Positions 21,352-33,449 of a stretch of 64,000 nt of DNA are shown piece after piece. A model generated the notes under the pieces. That model ran no database searches. It was not told the DNA's origin and worked only from the letters and a program-made list of their open reading frames with translations. This DNA comes from Ceratodon purpureus (taxonomy: Eukaryota; Streptophyta; Bryopsida; Pseudoditrichales; Ditrichaceae). Each line of letters begins with the position of its first letter. The first letter of the stretch is position 1. The position numbers were made by a program, and so were the translations under genes. The stretch spans positions 2,801,852 through 2,865,851 of the forward strand of contig CM026426.1 of the NCBI GenBank assembly GCA_014871385.1, written 5' to 3'.

Positions 21352-22168
21352 GATGTGTGTGAAAACTGAGAGAGCGACGTGTGGTAGGAAGATGAGAGAG
21401 AGGAGTAGAACGCTGCGGGCTGGCACGAGGTGTGTGGAAGAGCTGTGAGAATGGTCGTCCAGGAGTCTGAGAGGGAAGGAAAGAGGAAGAGGATGAAGAC
21501 CCCATGGGGCTGTTGCAAAGGGGACTGATGGGATTTCCAGGATGTGACTTGATGTTTGGTGGCAGATTTAGACAGCGAGGATGCGCTTTGGCGTGTTGTC
21601 CGTGGATGATGGCGGCGGAGTCCTATCTCGTCGGGATTGATCATGGTGACTTAGTTTCCCCGGTCCTTGATGTGCTGGTTGTCCATGAAAAAAGGCTAGC
21701 TCATTGGAAGAGTAGCCTTGGCTTGGTGGAACTTGTCTGGGCTGTCCATGGCGGCCGAGGTGATAGACGGGATGGTTGAGAGTTTGTGAGCTTGGGGCAG
21801 AGGTAGTGGCTATCCTTGGTAGTCGATGATGTCTAGGGTAGCTTTATTGTATAGACATGCCAAATCGGGTTGGACAATTGGTAATGGGATTGTATAGAGG
21901 TGTCTCGGGACGAGCGTCGTACCCAGGGTAGATACCCAGAGTGCAGAATCTACAGTTGGAACCATTGGCGAGGGTATCGTGAGACATGGTCTTAGGATAT
22001 GCCTCATACTCAGGGTGGATACCTACGAGTGTGGACTCTGGTTCACACATCTCCACCCGAATGCGGTTGACCTGGACGTGTGGTCATAGGTCTTGGATGA
22101 GGGCATTATCCCTGATGGCCGTGGTTTCCACGTTTGGTTCAGCCGTGGTTTGTGCTTCGGCTGCTGAG

Positions 22169-23160
22169 TTAGTATAGATCTCTCCCAAACTTAGGTGCCA
22201 CATTAGATGACGTGGTATAATAATGTTTAAGCTTATTTGTATTAAAAATAGTAGCTTGAGTATCATAATATTCAGTATTTACCAAAAGGGCAGTACTATT
22301 TGTTAACACTAGTTGGACACGGTACGAGCCGTGCCAGATGGATTCATACTTAGTTTTCTTCAATTTGGGATCGCGGGGGCACGAGAGCACTTGATCCCCC
22401 GTCTGAAAAAGTCGGGCAGGTTAGAAGGCTTGGAAATATTTGGCGCTTAGGGCCTGTTTGTCACTGATGTTTTAATTGTCAATGCACGGATTTCTTCCAA
22501 GTGGTGGATGTCTTGGATTCGGGCCGCGAGGAATTTGTAAGGTGAGTAATCTGTGGGATTCATGGATTGGAATGTCGGGGCTTTATACTCGGTGGGAAGC
22601 AAGGGTTGCGTCTTATAGACCATCTCAAATGGACTAAGTTAAGTGACGGTTTTTGTAGCAGCAGGGAGGCAATCGTCCTAGTTGGCTTGGTTGGCATGGA
22701 CGAATCAGCCAAGCATGTTGATGATAGTTTTGTTAGTTGATTCAGCTTGGCCGTTTCTATGACGATTGTACACGTTACTAGTTCTGTGCTTGATGGTATG
22801 CTTCTCCATGAAATCCTCAATAACAAAGTTAACAAAATGGGTTCCCTGGTCCGACACGATTGCTAGGGGGCAATTAAACCGTGTAATGATATTATCAAAA
22901 AGAATGTCGCCGTGACTAGCGCTGTGTTACTACGCAGTGGCTTGGCCTCAATCCATTTAGTCGTGTAATCCGTGGCGAGTAGGATTACCTTGGTGGGTTA
23001 TAAGACGAATTGGGCCTACGAAATTTAGTCCTCACCATTGGAATGGGCTCAACGGTGGTGTGGATTTTAAACATACTTTACATTGGTATTGAAAATTTGT
23101 GGTGGATATTTGACACGCATGGCAATTCTTAATGTAGGTGTGTCGTAGCATGGCGGTAAC
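22169..23160 (-). pseudogene. C2 integrase fragment
   Basis: The minus strand shows the end of the integrase finger (NCHAC), the core signatures FGCPL-like, VSDQGTHFVN and NGQAESTNK, and a GPY-type end (IWHGSYRVQLVL), all closely matching element C at about 38040-39000. It has several breaks. Confidence 0.75.
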
Positions 23161-24751
23161 ATATTCAGCTAAATAACCTAAATAACGCGTAACACACTCA
23201 AACCGCGCCAAGTTTGTTCCCAGGAGAAACCTGCGGTTGTAAACACAACTGAGAGAAGAGATAATCTAAAGAAAAGACATAAAAATCCCAAACACAACCC
23301 CACGAAAACACCCAAGGCTACAAAATCTAAGGGATTTGAGAAATCAGGGATGCTCCCAGTCACAAAAAATCCCACTATCCAAAGGTAGAAAGTGGTACAC
23401 TATCTGTCCTGGTCTCGGATAGTAAACAGAAGAGGTGAATCTAGCGTAGGACGCAGTCCGAACTACGGAGGCCCGAGAAGAGTAAGGGTTAAGTTTCCAT
23501 AGCCAAGGAAGCCACCCGCTAGTCGAGACCTCTTAGTTGTTCAAGTAAGCTCAAGGAGACTTGGACGATACAAAGGAGAATAGAAAGAGATTCAAGTTTG
23601 GGAAATTGTAGTAGCGGTAGAGAAAGAGCAAGCTGTGAGCACGACAAGATATTGAGAATTCAGAAGTAGAGAACGGCAATTTAGAAAGACACGACCAAAC
23701 TCGTATGTTTATTCATTTATATGATAGCTTGGTAATAATAAGTACAATGCGTTGAGGCAGTAGAAGAGAGGATGATCATCTAGAGAAAATGACCTAAGGT
23801 CCTTAGCTATGAGCGTACTATCCTATAACACTAACTCGGAGGCCATGGGAAAAACTAGAGATCCTGGCGACTATGCTACTGCTAATTATTATACTAGTTT
23901 GATCCTGCTATTCTTGGCTGTGACCGTGCGTCTAACTCCCTGTTTGCGAAGGTGCTGCGCTTTAACTCCATGTTTGCCATGGTAGATCTTCAACCCCCGG
24001 TTTAACCATGTTGGTACTCCTCTAACTCTTAGTTCGCCATGGTGGTAATCCCTTGCTCCCTATTTGCCATGGAGCCCGTGCCTTGGACTTGTAACAGTAG
24101 GTTTCTAGATCAAAGGTGTAGCCTGTGATCTACCAAATTGTATTAGGACAAGTTGTGATTGTGAATTTGGTCATCCAGCAATTATAATAACGGTTTAGAG
24201 TGTTTGTTCACATTTGTTCTTGGCCTTGGAGGTGTCCTAGAATCATAACAAGTTCTCTTGGTTAGCTACAAATCACTAAGTTGCCCAAGGGAGATCCAAT
24301 CGAAAGTTTGGATTTTTTGTTTCACAATTGCAGCTAGGGCTGCACAAAACACTGAGTACATTCCTGAGTTTCATTAGACGCACATTATGCCCCGGTCATC
24401 AGACGAGGTTCTGAACAAGTTGAGTTGCGCATGAGAAGCTTGTTTTGAGCATGGAGGTGTCTTGGAGACAACAAATTTGACTTGTGAATCAATGGAGACA
24501 TTAGCCGTGTTGACCCGTTAATACGGCAGCCACGTCCAGTCAAAATGCTTAAAGAGTTCATTGAATTTATATGTCATGGAGAGTAGGGTCTCCAAGGATA
24601 TACATACAGGTTGATGGATCATTGTGTACATGGTCCTACACAAGAGGAGATGTGGATCCAGATGAGACAGTTGAGTAAAGGAGTGCTTATGTTTAGAGGC
24701 GAAGGTGTGGCCAACAATTCAAGATTGGCCTAAAATCTCCCAATAGAGAGA
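23161..24751. other. Gene-free stretch with a short degenerate repeat
   Basis: No supported ORF or known element end was seen in these 1.6 kb. The only structure noticed is the degenerate tandem repeat at about 23930-24075. It may be part of the DNA flanking the transposase-like gene that starts at 24752. Confidence 0.5.
23930..24075. repeat. Degenerate minisatellite, about 4 units
   Basis: Units resembling AACTCCATGTTTGCCATGGT recur about every 33-38 bp (for example at about 23934, 23968, 24014 and 24055) with mismatches. Non-coding and of unknown meaning. Confidence 0.5.
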
Positions 24752-25514
24752 ATGCGTTGCGTTGATTTTGAGAAAACATGCACGGATTTGCGGGCTGAAT
24801 TACAGGTTGTGCTCAATTGCGATGCCCAAAGGGTGAAGCAATTGGAGTGCCATGTGCGGAGACTCGAAGAAGACGTTGATCGCTGCCAGCGGAGGGCCAA
24901 CTTTGAAAAGGAAACCCCCATGGGCATGCGACGTAGGGCTTGGGCTCTTAGAGGAATTCATGAGTTAAATCTTAGATCAAGTGGAACAAAAGCAAGAGTG
25001 AAGCTTATGCAGACAGTGTTGCAACCAGATGTGGTGGAGTCTGTTGTCAACAAAACCGAGTGGAGCGTCGACGTCAATGCATGTTGGGGGATAAAGAATC
25101 CCAAAGTAGAACCGCTATAGCACTAGCTCGAATTCTGTCAAAGCATGAAGGTGAAGCCCTCGCTTCTTAGCTCACTATGGCACATGTTGAGGGTAAGATT
25201 GCCAACAATGTGTTTAAATTGATTGGTCAGAGTATAGGATCGGACAACTTCACTTTGGTGTGCAGGTACATCCCCGAAACATTGTGAATGCTTTAGACTG
25301 GAGAATTGCGTGCCTAGATGTCAACCAGCAGTATAAACTTCTGAAGCGGGCCAAGCGGGCTGGCTTGTCCGATTACGTCAAAGAGGCTATGCAAGTGTTT
25401 TGCCATGGGCGGACACGCATTTCACCCAACAAAAAGGACGTAACTAGGCGGCGCATAGAGAGGAATGAGTATGTCATACATGCTACACGTTACCTCACGG
25501 ACGCCCATATATGA
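24752..25514 (+). pseudogene. DFAENY-family transposase-like gene, 5' part
   Basis: Two coding blocks. The first (24752-25120, true ATG) has a coiled-coil-like helix (RVKQLECHVRRLEEDVDRC) followed by a region of unknown fold. The second (about 25260-25514) contains SPNKKDVTRRRIE and HATRYLTDAH. This order fits the N-terminal half of a widespread, poorly named family of DDE-transposase-like proteins common in animal genomes, whose C-terminal half lies at 31308-33449. Between the blocks the frame changes (about 25121-25259), so there is an intron or decay. The break between 25514 and 31308 looks like an intron, because a plausible acceptor (ATTCATTTGCAG) ends just before the next exon; element E sits inside it. 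It could be a DNA transposon gene or a domesticated host gene. Confidence 0.55.
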
Positions 25515-26001
25515 TTGACAATCCCAATCTTAGTCCATTTTAACACCTTGCTAGGAGCTCAGATTTCCATTAGAGTTCTCAAGTTCTTACAATACTCGTG
25601 TGTATGTCCACATCTACTCCGAGTCCTCCCTTAGTTTGTGAAGAGCACTTATTGCGCCTTTTTTGTTATAGAGTTGTTACCCTAGCTACTCCCACATTTA
25701 GGTCTGTAGTTCTGTAGTAGTCATGACCTCTTGTACGTTGCTCATAGTACAAGTAAAAGATAGTAGTTCATTGGAATGGTAATCAAGATAAATATCCAGT
25801 GGTAGAGAAGAACTCTTGGTAGATAATTGGTTGGCTCAAGGTACAGCTTATAGTACTGTGGCTACCGACGAATTCGGTTTAGAGAATTTGGCGGAACACT
25901 CTGGTACTCTGATTTCAAAGAGTACCAAATCGAATACTCTGACTAGCTTCTACAATATCCATGCCAAAGTTAGTAGTAATAGAGGGTTTTGCTGCATAGT
26001 A
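25515..26001. other. Probable intron or flank left of element E
   Basis: AT-rich and without a convincing ORF. By position it is the left part of the presumed intron of the DFAENY gene, ending at the insertion point of element E. Confidence 0.4.
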
Positions 26002-26563
26002 TGTTGCACTATCTTATTACTCTGAGTATTTTATACGTCTGGAGAATAAGGGTGTTAGAATTAGGAGTACTCTTATATGTAGCCCACGTATCATGGTCAT
26101 AGAGACTATATACTCAGAGTATTGGTAAAGGCAAGATTTAACCACTAAACCCTAGCCAACACACTCCTATCAAAACCCAAAAAAACCCAACAAAACCCAA
26201 CTAAACTAAGTGTTCTAAACCTTCATAGAATGCTAGAAATGTACAATACAAGTGCAAAAAGTGGTCAAAACTGCATAAAATGGGTCAAAACAGCCGCAAA
26301 ACATAGTATAACAGTTCCTAACAGCTTTTAGACCTTTCTGACTCTACCTGCTCTAGTGTAGAATGATCTCTCATAACCCTAAACCTGCCTTTTAAACCCC
26401 CTAAAAAGTTACAGAATCATTTAGTCGGCTTCGACAGAGTTCATCCAGTCGGCTGACAGAGTTCATTCGTAGGAACTGGATGACTATCGAGGACATCCTG
26501 GATGAAACTGAGAGGGGACTAGATGGGGCAAAAGGGAGAGACCGGTTAGGTCATTGGTTAACA
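26002..26563 (-). repeat. 3' LTR of element E
   Basis: On the plus strand it starts TGTTGCACTATC and ends GGTTAACA. It pairs with about 30690-31232. It contains an internal 12-bp inverted pair (TACTCTGAGTAT near 26018, its complement near 26112). Confidence 0.75.
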
Positions 26564-26839
26564 TTATCTCCTTTTTCCAGTAGTTCTGCATTCAGAACGC
26601 GTGGACAGTAAGAGAGAGGGTGGTAAATGGAAAGAAGTCGAATTGGCATGTAGTAAGAATAATTGCCAGACATTAGAACATGGTGGATAAGAAAACTAAT
26701 CCTTAGATCAAACACATGGAATCCCTCCTAACTAGCAGTGATGCTAACTTCTGCTGTGAAGTTGTTTGTAGGTGGTGTAGCTCTTGCTTGAGCCTATCGG
26801 TGGTGCTTAAGTTTGAAACAGTCAGCTCCATAGAAGTCG

Positions 26840-29800
26840 GCTATGTAAAAGTTGGGTGCATAGAAGCTGGAGCGGCGCTTTGATAATCATCTTGAGAGAC
26901 CTCTGAAGAAGGCTGTGGCGGTCGGCTGTGTAAAGGAGTTGGCTCGCAAGAGCCATCTAGGGAGCTGCCTCTTGGAATTGGGACTTCACTATCTAGAATA
27001 GTTGGGGAGTGAAAGCAGTGAAAATACTCCTGTTGTACTGCTGTCTGCTTTGCTGCCAAGATTGTCTCTTTCAATGCAGTGTTAACAAATAGCAGCCGCT
27101 GCTTGAATCCAATGGAATTTTGTAAGGCTTGTACCGTCACCTTCTCCTCTTCTGTAATCAAGCTGATTGTAGAGCCCTCTTCCAGAAGTACGTTTTCAAA
27201 GGTCGAATCCTCGACCTTTTACAGGAATCACAAGAAGACCAAGATCAATAACCACAGCTCCGACAACCACCATAGACTATATGCTTGGATCATTGGAGAC
27301 CTTTGGAATCAACTCAAGGAAACGTCGTTTGACAGTTGGCACGGCATGGTAGGCTGGTGCACGCAGCTCTACCAAGTTTACAGACGCAGTCGGCTCACAC
27401 GCACTTGTTTGGAATTCTTGACTCTTCACGTACTCTGTGAGAGTAGGGGCCACTGCCAACAGTTGTTCTGACGACACCGTAATGGGGGTCTCCAGGATTT
27501 GGCGGCTGATATCCTACACCAAAGCTTCTAGCTGGATTCCAGGAAGACTCTCCATACTTACCTTCGGTGCCTTCTTTGGGATATTCTGAAGACAATCAAG
27601 GTTAGGAAAACCAATCTAGTCACCATTCAAAATCGGTGCCGCAAGTGCGTTAGCCTCCAAGTTGGTTGTTGTGGCCCCTTCAAGTTCCTCTTGTGCCACT
27701 TTGTCTTCCAATTGATGCCCAACCTTCACTCTCGCTGCTCCGATTAGAGAAACTGCCACCTCAGAGTCTTCGAGCTCCTGTAGTTTCACATTATTGACAC
27801 CCACATTATCAATACCAAGTTTTTTAGATGCCACAAATTGCTCAAACCTCAACTTGTAAGAATAGTTGTGCATTTGATGGTCGGTATCGTCGCAAATAAA
27901 GCAAGTATCGTTTTGGCTAGAGGCATCATGCTGGAACCCTTCAGGTCGGCTGTTATCAAGTCGGCTAGTGTTGTTGCCGTGTTGCAAAACAATTACTTTG
28001 TCGACCGCCACAATTGGTGTACCTTCAGGCCGTCGAAGTCTATTGTTTGGGTTGGCTAGGTTGAAAAAGCAGTAAGCATCATCATGGTCGTATTTCTTGC
28101 AAACAGTGCAATCCCTCCACCTCAGCTGGTAAGGCAGTCGGCTGTCCACTAGTCGGCTCTAACTGTCAGGCTTGAAAGTACAGTTCCTTCCCTAAAGCAT
28201 TTGTGCAGTTGGTTTCATAGCGGAGCTACCTCCTTTAATTTTGCTAGAGAGTTGGTTGTTTGGGCGCTTGTCGTGACCTTTAGGTAGTCCACCAGGACTG
28301 CCCTGAAGTAGGTCACCTTGAAGCCTTCTCCAACATCTGTTTGCAAACACTTGATCAGTTTTCTAAACCTCTCATAATAATCTTGAACCTTCTCCCCCTC
28401 ATCTTGTTTGAAGGTCCTTAGAGTCATGTACAACTGTTCATCAAAGTCTTGCTCTCTGAATCGCAACTTGAACGCCTCCTTTGTCTCCTCTCAAGTGCAA
28501 TTGGAGTGATGATCCAACCAATCATCAAACCATCTCTGGGCCTTATCAACAAGGGTTGTTCCATACAAGAGAATGATGATACTCTCATCAATCTCCCCAT
28601 TGAACCAAGCACACTTGTCAAAATGTCTTCGGTGAGCATCAGTGTTAGCTCCCTCCATGTATACCCGGTACGATAATTGCTTCCGCTGTGCACTGACTGG
28701 TAGCTGTGGAGGAGACTTAAAGTCGGTTGTGCGCACGACTGGTACTACACGGGGATATCCTGCCAAAGTAGGCGGATAAGTCGTGTGAATCTTAGTGGCA
28801 GTCAACACTGCTCGGTAGTCTCGCAAAAAATCACCAAAACTATAGCCCTAAGGTACTGGAGTGGGCCGAGCATCCACTGACCAAGCCACATGAGTTGGAC
28901 CAGGTATTGACTCTCTAACAGACGGCTGTATTGATTGCTTTGGATACCATACTGACTGAGTCGGCTGTCGCGCGTCATACACATCACCTGTCAGGTTGCC
29001 CAAATATCCAAACACTAGTGTGTCATCAAGGTCATCTGTGCAAGTAGTGGTCTTGAAATGCACTTGCCCGCAATTGACTCTAGATGAAAAGTAGATAAAT
29101 CAGGCAGCCGTGATGGTATCCCTCCACTGCGCTCATACTCTTGCCTCCTTTCTTGCTGTTTTTACCAATCCTTGTTTTGTGTATGCTCATGCTCCTCCCG
29201 TCCAAGCCGTTCTTCTTCCCTTTGTTGGGTAGCCAATTGCTGTGCTGCCAAGTGCAGGGCTGCAGACTGCTGTGCTGCCAACTCCTGTGCTGCCAACTCT
29301 TGTGCTGCCTTCCAAACACGCCGGTTAAACTCCATCTCGAGCATTGTCGGGTGTTGCTTTAATAGCCACTATGGCTCTGTATGACTAGGGGAGAGCACAA
29401 TAAAGTGGACCACAAAGTGCAATATGTGATCACGAAAAAGTGAATATGAAGTGTGCTGTTTTTTAGAGCTCAAAGCTTATTTTGAGCATTTTGGTGTAGT
29501 TTTTGAGCATTTTAGTCACTTTTTAAGATGTCATAAGGCATCTTACAGGCATCTCCATAAAAAAAACATCTTCAATTGAAACTTAATTTGACCGCTAGTT
29601 CTAAATCATGAAAATGAACTTTTCCAAAGTCTTAATTTCTTCATTTAGGGCCCTCTATTGTCTTTAGAAGATGTTTTTTTCCAATTTAAAAAACAATGTT
29701 TGGTGAAAAAAACCTCACAAAAAGTTTCACGGAAAACAATGTTTTAAAAACGTCCCTGCGGTACTTCTTGCCAATCTAGGATTGCAAACACGGCCACCCG

Positions 29801-30563
29801 GATCATTTCTACAAGCGTAATGTACAAACAAAGGGCCCCGCAAAGTCAAAAGTGATTTCTGTCAAAACTACAATGTAATACGGTCACTTTTCCTAATGAC
29901 TGCATTCACTTTGCCAAACTTTAAGGTTCTCGTACGGCATTGTAGAAGACGCAAATTTGTACCATATTCTCCCACACTTTAGATAATCAAGTCTATTTTC
30001 TATACCTAAACTTCTTCCCATCATACTAACAACCAAGATGCCACTTTTTTAAGTCTTTGCAATAGGGGCTGAAATTGGCAATGAGCTAAGCACTTTTGTG
30101 GTACACTTTATTGTGCTTCCCCCCGACTATGGTGTAACGATGCTACTCTCGACGGTGCACCTTGCTGCAAGGCTTCCAACTATAGGAGATATTTTCCTGG
30201 GTCTGTAATGCCTTGTGTTTGAGTCGTGTGATGCTGTCTGGCCCGCTCCTTCTTGGCCAACATGTCAACCTTGAACGCCTCTACTGCCAGTCGGTCCTCC
30301 TCATCTAGCTCTTACTCAGCCAGAAGTTGGAATTCATCTAGGAAGTGAACATTCCTACTAGCGATGTCTTCAAAGTGGTTCACTGGCCCGTGCTCTTGAA
30401 CTAATTGACTCCTTGTTTTTTTCCAACTTCTGCCTTGAGTTCGAAAATGCGGCTCGTAGTGACTCCGTACACCCTGCCGATAACAGTTCAGCACCTCGGA
30501 ATAACAATGACAGCAGTTAAACACCTCTAAACACTCCTGACACGCACAGCTGCACCTTTGCAA
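26840..30563 (-). pseudogene. Element E gag and protease
   Basis: Read on the minus strand it has an Ala/Gln-rich helical N-terminus (about 29344-29160), a Gag core with GTTLVDKAQRWFDDWL (about 28560) and VQDYYERFRKLIKCLQ (about 28370), two zinc-knuckle-like boxes (CTVCKKYDHDDAYC near 28100 and CFICDDTDHQMHN near 27890), a conserved LLAVAPTLTEYVK segment also present in B before the protease, and a protease remnant near 27170. It is interrupted by MITE copy 2. It has many breaks. Confidence 0.7.
29388..30124. mobile_element. MITE-like non-autonomous DNA transposon, copy 2
   Basis: 737 bp, the reverse orientation of copy 1 at 14632-15369. The termini are GGGGAGAGCACAATAAAG on the left and CTTTATTGTGCTTCCCCCC on the right. 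GACTA flanks both sides (29383-29387 and 30125-30129), a likely 5-bp target duplication. It interrupts the gag region of element E and so came after E. No coding capacity. Confidence 0.78.
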
Positions 30564-30689
30564 ATTTAATGTGTGTACTTCAAGACCTCTCTAGTGTGTG
30601 GAACAACCTACAACAAGCTGGAGATCACATGATACACACTGTAATACGTTGACTTGTAGCAGCCTTATCTCGTTTTTCGCTCCTAGACT

Positions 30690-31232
30690 ACCTTATTACT
30701 CTGAGTATTTTATACATATGGAGAATAAGGGTGTTAGTACTAGGAGTACTCTTATATGTAGCCCACGTATCATGGTCATGGAGACTGTATACTCTGAGTA
30801 TTGATAAAGGTAGGATTTAACCACTAAACCCTAGCCTTAACAATCCCATCAAAACCCAACAAACCCCAGCTGAACTAAGTGTTCCAAACCCTCATAGAAT
30901 GCTGTAAATGTACAATACAAGTGCAAAAAGAGGTCAAAACTGCATAAAATGGGTCAAAACAGCCGCAAAACAAAGTATAGTAGCTCCTAATAGCTCTTAG
31001 ACCTCTCTGACGCTACCTACTTTAGAATAGAATGATCTCTCAAAACCCTAAACCTGTCTTTTAAACCCCCTGAAAAGTGACTGAATCATCTAATCGGCTT
31101 CGACAGAGTTCATCCGGTCAGCTAACAGAGTTCATCCGCAAGAACTAGATGACTGTCGGGGAACTTCTTGGATGAAACTAAGAGGGGACTGGATGGGGCT
31201 AAAGGGAGAGACCGGTTGGGTCTACGGTTAAC
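30690..31232 (-). repeat. 5' LTR of element E
   Basis: Direct repeat of 26002-26563, ending GGTTAACA on the plus strand. The edge facing the internal region is blurred, and no clear primer site could be placed next to it. Confidence 0.7.
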
Positions 31233-31307
31233 AAGTATCATGTTTGTTACCATTTCCAAAACAGGGTTTTGGTGGTGAGGCAATATGTGACTGATTAGTG
31301 CATTCAT

Positions 31308-33449
31308 TTGCAGGCCCTGCTGTTTGTAAATTTGAAGGAAGCGCATCATGAATGCCACAGCAAGCAAAGAGCTTTTGACTATCTAAAACCCTGGTATGTT
31401 AAAACTTTGAAAGATCAAAATTCTTGTTGCTATCTCTATCATGTAGAAGTTGATCTTTTAAGGGAAGCTATAAACACAATCCGAGATTCCTCTAAGGTGA
31501 ATCAATGTCAGAAAGGTTGTACATGCGGGTGTGAGGTCTGTGGTAGTCATGCTAATGGTTGTTGTGCTACCAATAAGACATCTGAACAAATCTCCTCATT
31601 ATGGCAAACATGCGTGTGTCCCAAGGGGGACGTTGAAAAACGGCATAAACTATCTTGCTTAATGGGCGATTGCTCATCTTGTCGTGTTGGGAGGCTCAAA
31701 TTTTGTCCTCAAGAGTGCTCCTTTGCTACTGATTTGGTGGTCAAGTGGAGATGTTTTGAGATGAAAGTAATAGGAATACATGAGAAAACAGGTCAACAAA
31801 AGGTACGTATCCAAGAGGTGTTCAAAGAAAAGAGAGCCGGTGAGTTTGTAACGTACTTGAAGAAAAAGGTACAGCAGTTTGTCACTCACAATTTTGTTGC
31901 CAATTGGCAAGATGCAAAGTGCCAGAAGATGATGGAGAACGTACCACATGGTGTTCTAATTTCACAACCTGATTTCGCAGAAAATTATACTTTTGCAATT
32001 CAAAAGGAGGTGCAACATATGCGTTGGTTTAGTAGTTCCATAACTATACTTGTGCACATTACATTGAATAAGCCTCCCTTGATAGAAAGGTGAGGATTTA
32101 GGCTTAATCAAGCATACTCATGACTACATTAGTGATGATAAAAAGTATGACGATTTGTTTGTACAACATTGTATGCTTGTGCACTGGAAGTGGGTGGTAG
32201 ATGTAAGCTTGAAGCCTAGAGAACACTAGGTGTATAGCGTCGGGTGTGCCCAAAAATTTAAGGAAGCTCGTGCCATGTATTTTGTGGCTCGCTACCCCAT
32301 GCTCACACGATGCACGATGAGATGGAGTTTTTTTGGTACTGGCCACGGAAAACCAATTGCTGTGTCACTTAACGATTCATGCCTATAGCTCGTCTTCTCT
32401 GAACATTGTGGGTACATTGGAGTTCCCGTGTGGTTCAAGGTTATACTATAAGTATTTTCCTCGCACGATGCATGAACCAGCGTACTAAATTTATACTCTA
32501 AGTACTCTCTATGTAGCATGAGTACTGACGTCGTTAATACAAATGGTGCAAAAGTGTGGGATGGAGCTGGAGCGGTTGCGAAGAGGGCTTTACGCATCCA
32601 TGAAATCCAGCACCCAGAAGACGAGTTGGCCAACGCATCACAGTGTGTTTATTTCTTAAAAACAAGGTTCAGTCGTAGAGTGGTCAGTTCCTCAGATGTT
32701 TCTAAAGAGGTGCCCATATCTAGAGTGTTCTGGCATATTGGCCTTGGAGATGTCGACAGAGTGAATGAATATAGAAGTGTAGAACCATCTCAGGTTCTAG
32801 GCAATTCCATAGTATACTCAATATTTTGAGGGCTGATTCTACATTGCTAATGGTGCGTGATTTGTCATGTCTCTGCGCACGCTGCATTAATCAAGAGAGG
32901 GTGCACTGCGAGCAAAAGTCACATGTGGAAAATTGGCAATTACTACGTCTTCGACCAACAAATGCACTTGGAATACAAGAGCAAATCGAATGTCAAGATG
33001 ATCTTGAGAATTGGGTAGCACGCGATCATGACAACTCACATTCAACCCTTCTCACAGTAGGTGAAAACTTCTTGATACCGGCTTTCAAAGGCAACGATGA
33101 GGGGGTTAATTTTTATGTATTGCAGTGTAAAATGAATGGGTCTCAGGTCCAAGAGTACTTCATTTTCCCATGGGGCAAATCTCTTCAGAAGGAAGATTAT
33201 GCAGTGGCTGGCACGTACTATCAGAAGTACGAGAGAGGGTCAAACACCATTGTCTAACTCGAAAGATCCGTGCAGGCCCAAAAACATGCAAATAAGGTGA
33301 GGGCTGTGAAATTCCCGATGATCTTAGCTTCACATGTAGTTCGGGGTGGTGATGCAATTTACAAGATGACGGAGGAGACATTCGAAATGATCCAACAAGT
33401 CTTATCTGCATGGTAGGCAATTGATGAGGTTACAAGTAGAGTGCTCAAT
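31308..33449 (+). pseudogene. DFAENY-family transposase-like gene, 3' part
   Basis: It continues the gene at 24752-25514. After the acceptor ATTCATTTGCAG the protein shows LKEAHHECHSKQRAFDYLKP, then a Cys-rich region (about 31501-31690, with CTCGCEVC, CVCPKGD and CSSCRVG) likely to bind zinc, then DFAENYTFAIQKEV at about 31972, the first catalytic-type Asp of the family. Further on come a stretch corresponding to the SDG...QY box, here SVG (about 32231), and WSFFGTGHGK (about 32323) and DGAGAVAKRA (about 32559), a motif normally contiguous in the family but here separated by about 200 bp containing palindromic TATACT..AAGTA sequence, probably an insertion or intron. The end matches the family's Cys-rich and C-terminal part (LSCLCARC at about 32865). 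Several stops and the SVG change say this copy is inactive as a transposase. Confidence 0.6.

Larger units (their letters stand above)
20456..23160 (-). mobile_element. C2: truncated family C Ty3/gypsy element
   Basis: Read on the minus strand, it runs from an integrase finger (about 23100) through the integrase core and GPY module into an accessory ORF (about 21351 down to 20460). Each part matches element C in the same order. Both ends are cut: RT, gag and both LTRs are missing. The low-coordinate end abuts B' head to head. It has more than five breaks. Confidence 0.8.
26002..31232 (-). mobile_element. Element E: non-autonomous gag-protease LTR retrotransposon
   Basis: Two direct repeats of about 545-562 bp (26002-26563 and about 30690-31232) flank a minus-strand gag-protease region related to family B. 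On the minus strand the LTR starts TGTTAACC. There is no room for RT, RNase H or integrase between protease and 3' LTR, so it would depend on enzymes from another element (inference). The LTRs are roughly 90% identical by eye, so it is much older than A and B. The flanks share AGTA (left at 25998-26001, right at 31233-31236), possibly the target duplication. It holds MITE copy 2. It has more than ten breaks. Confidence 0.8.

Noticed and set aside
32440-32520. Palindromic TATACT..AAGTA stretch as a separate MITE
   Set aside because: It separates two parts of a conserved motif, but ends and target duplication cannot be defined, so it could equally be an intron.
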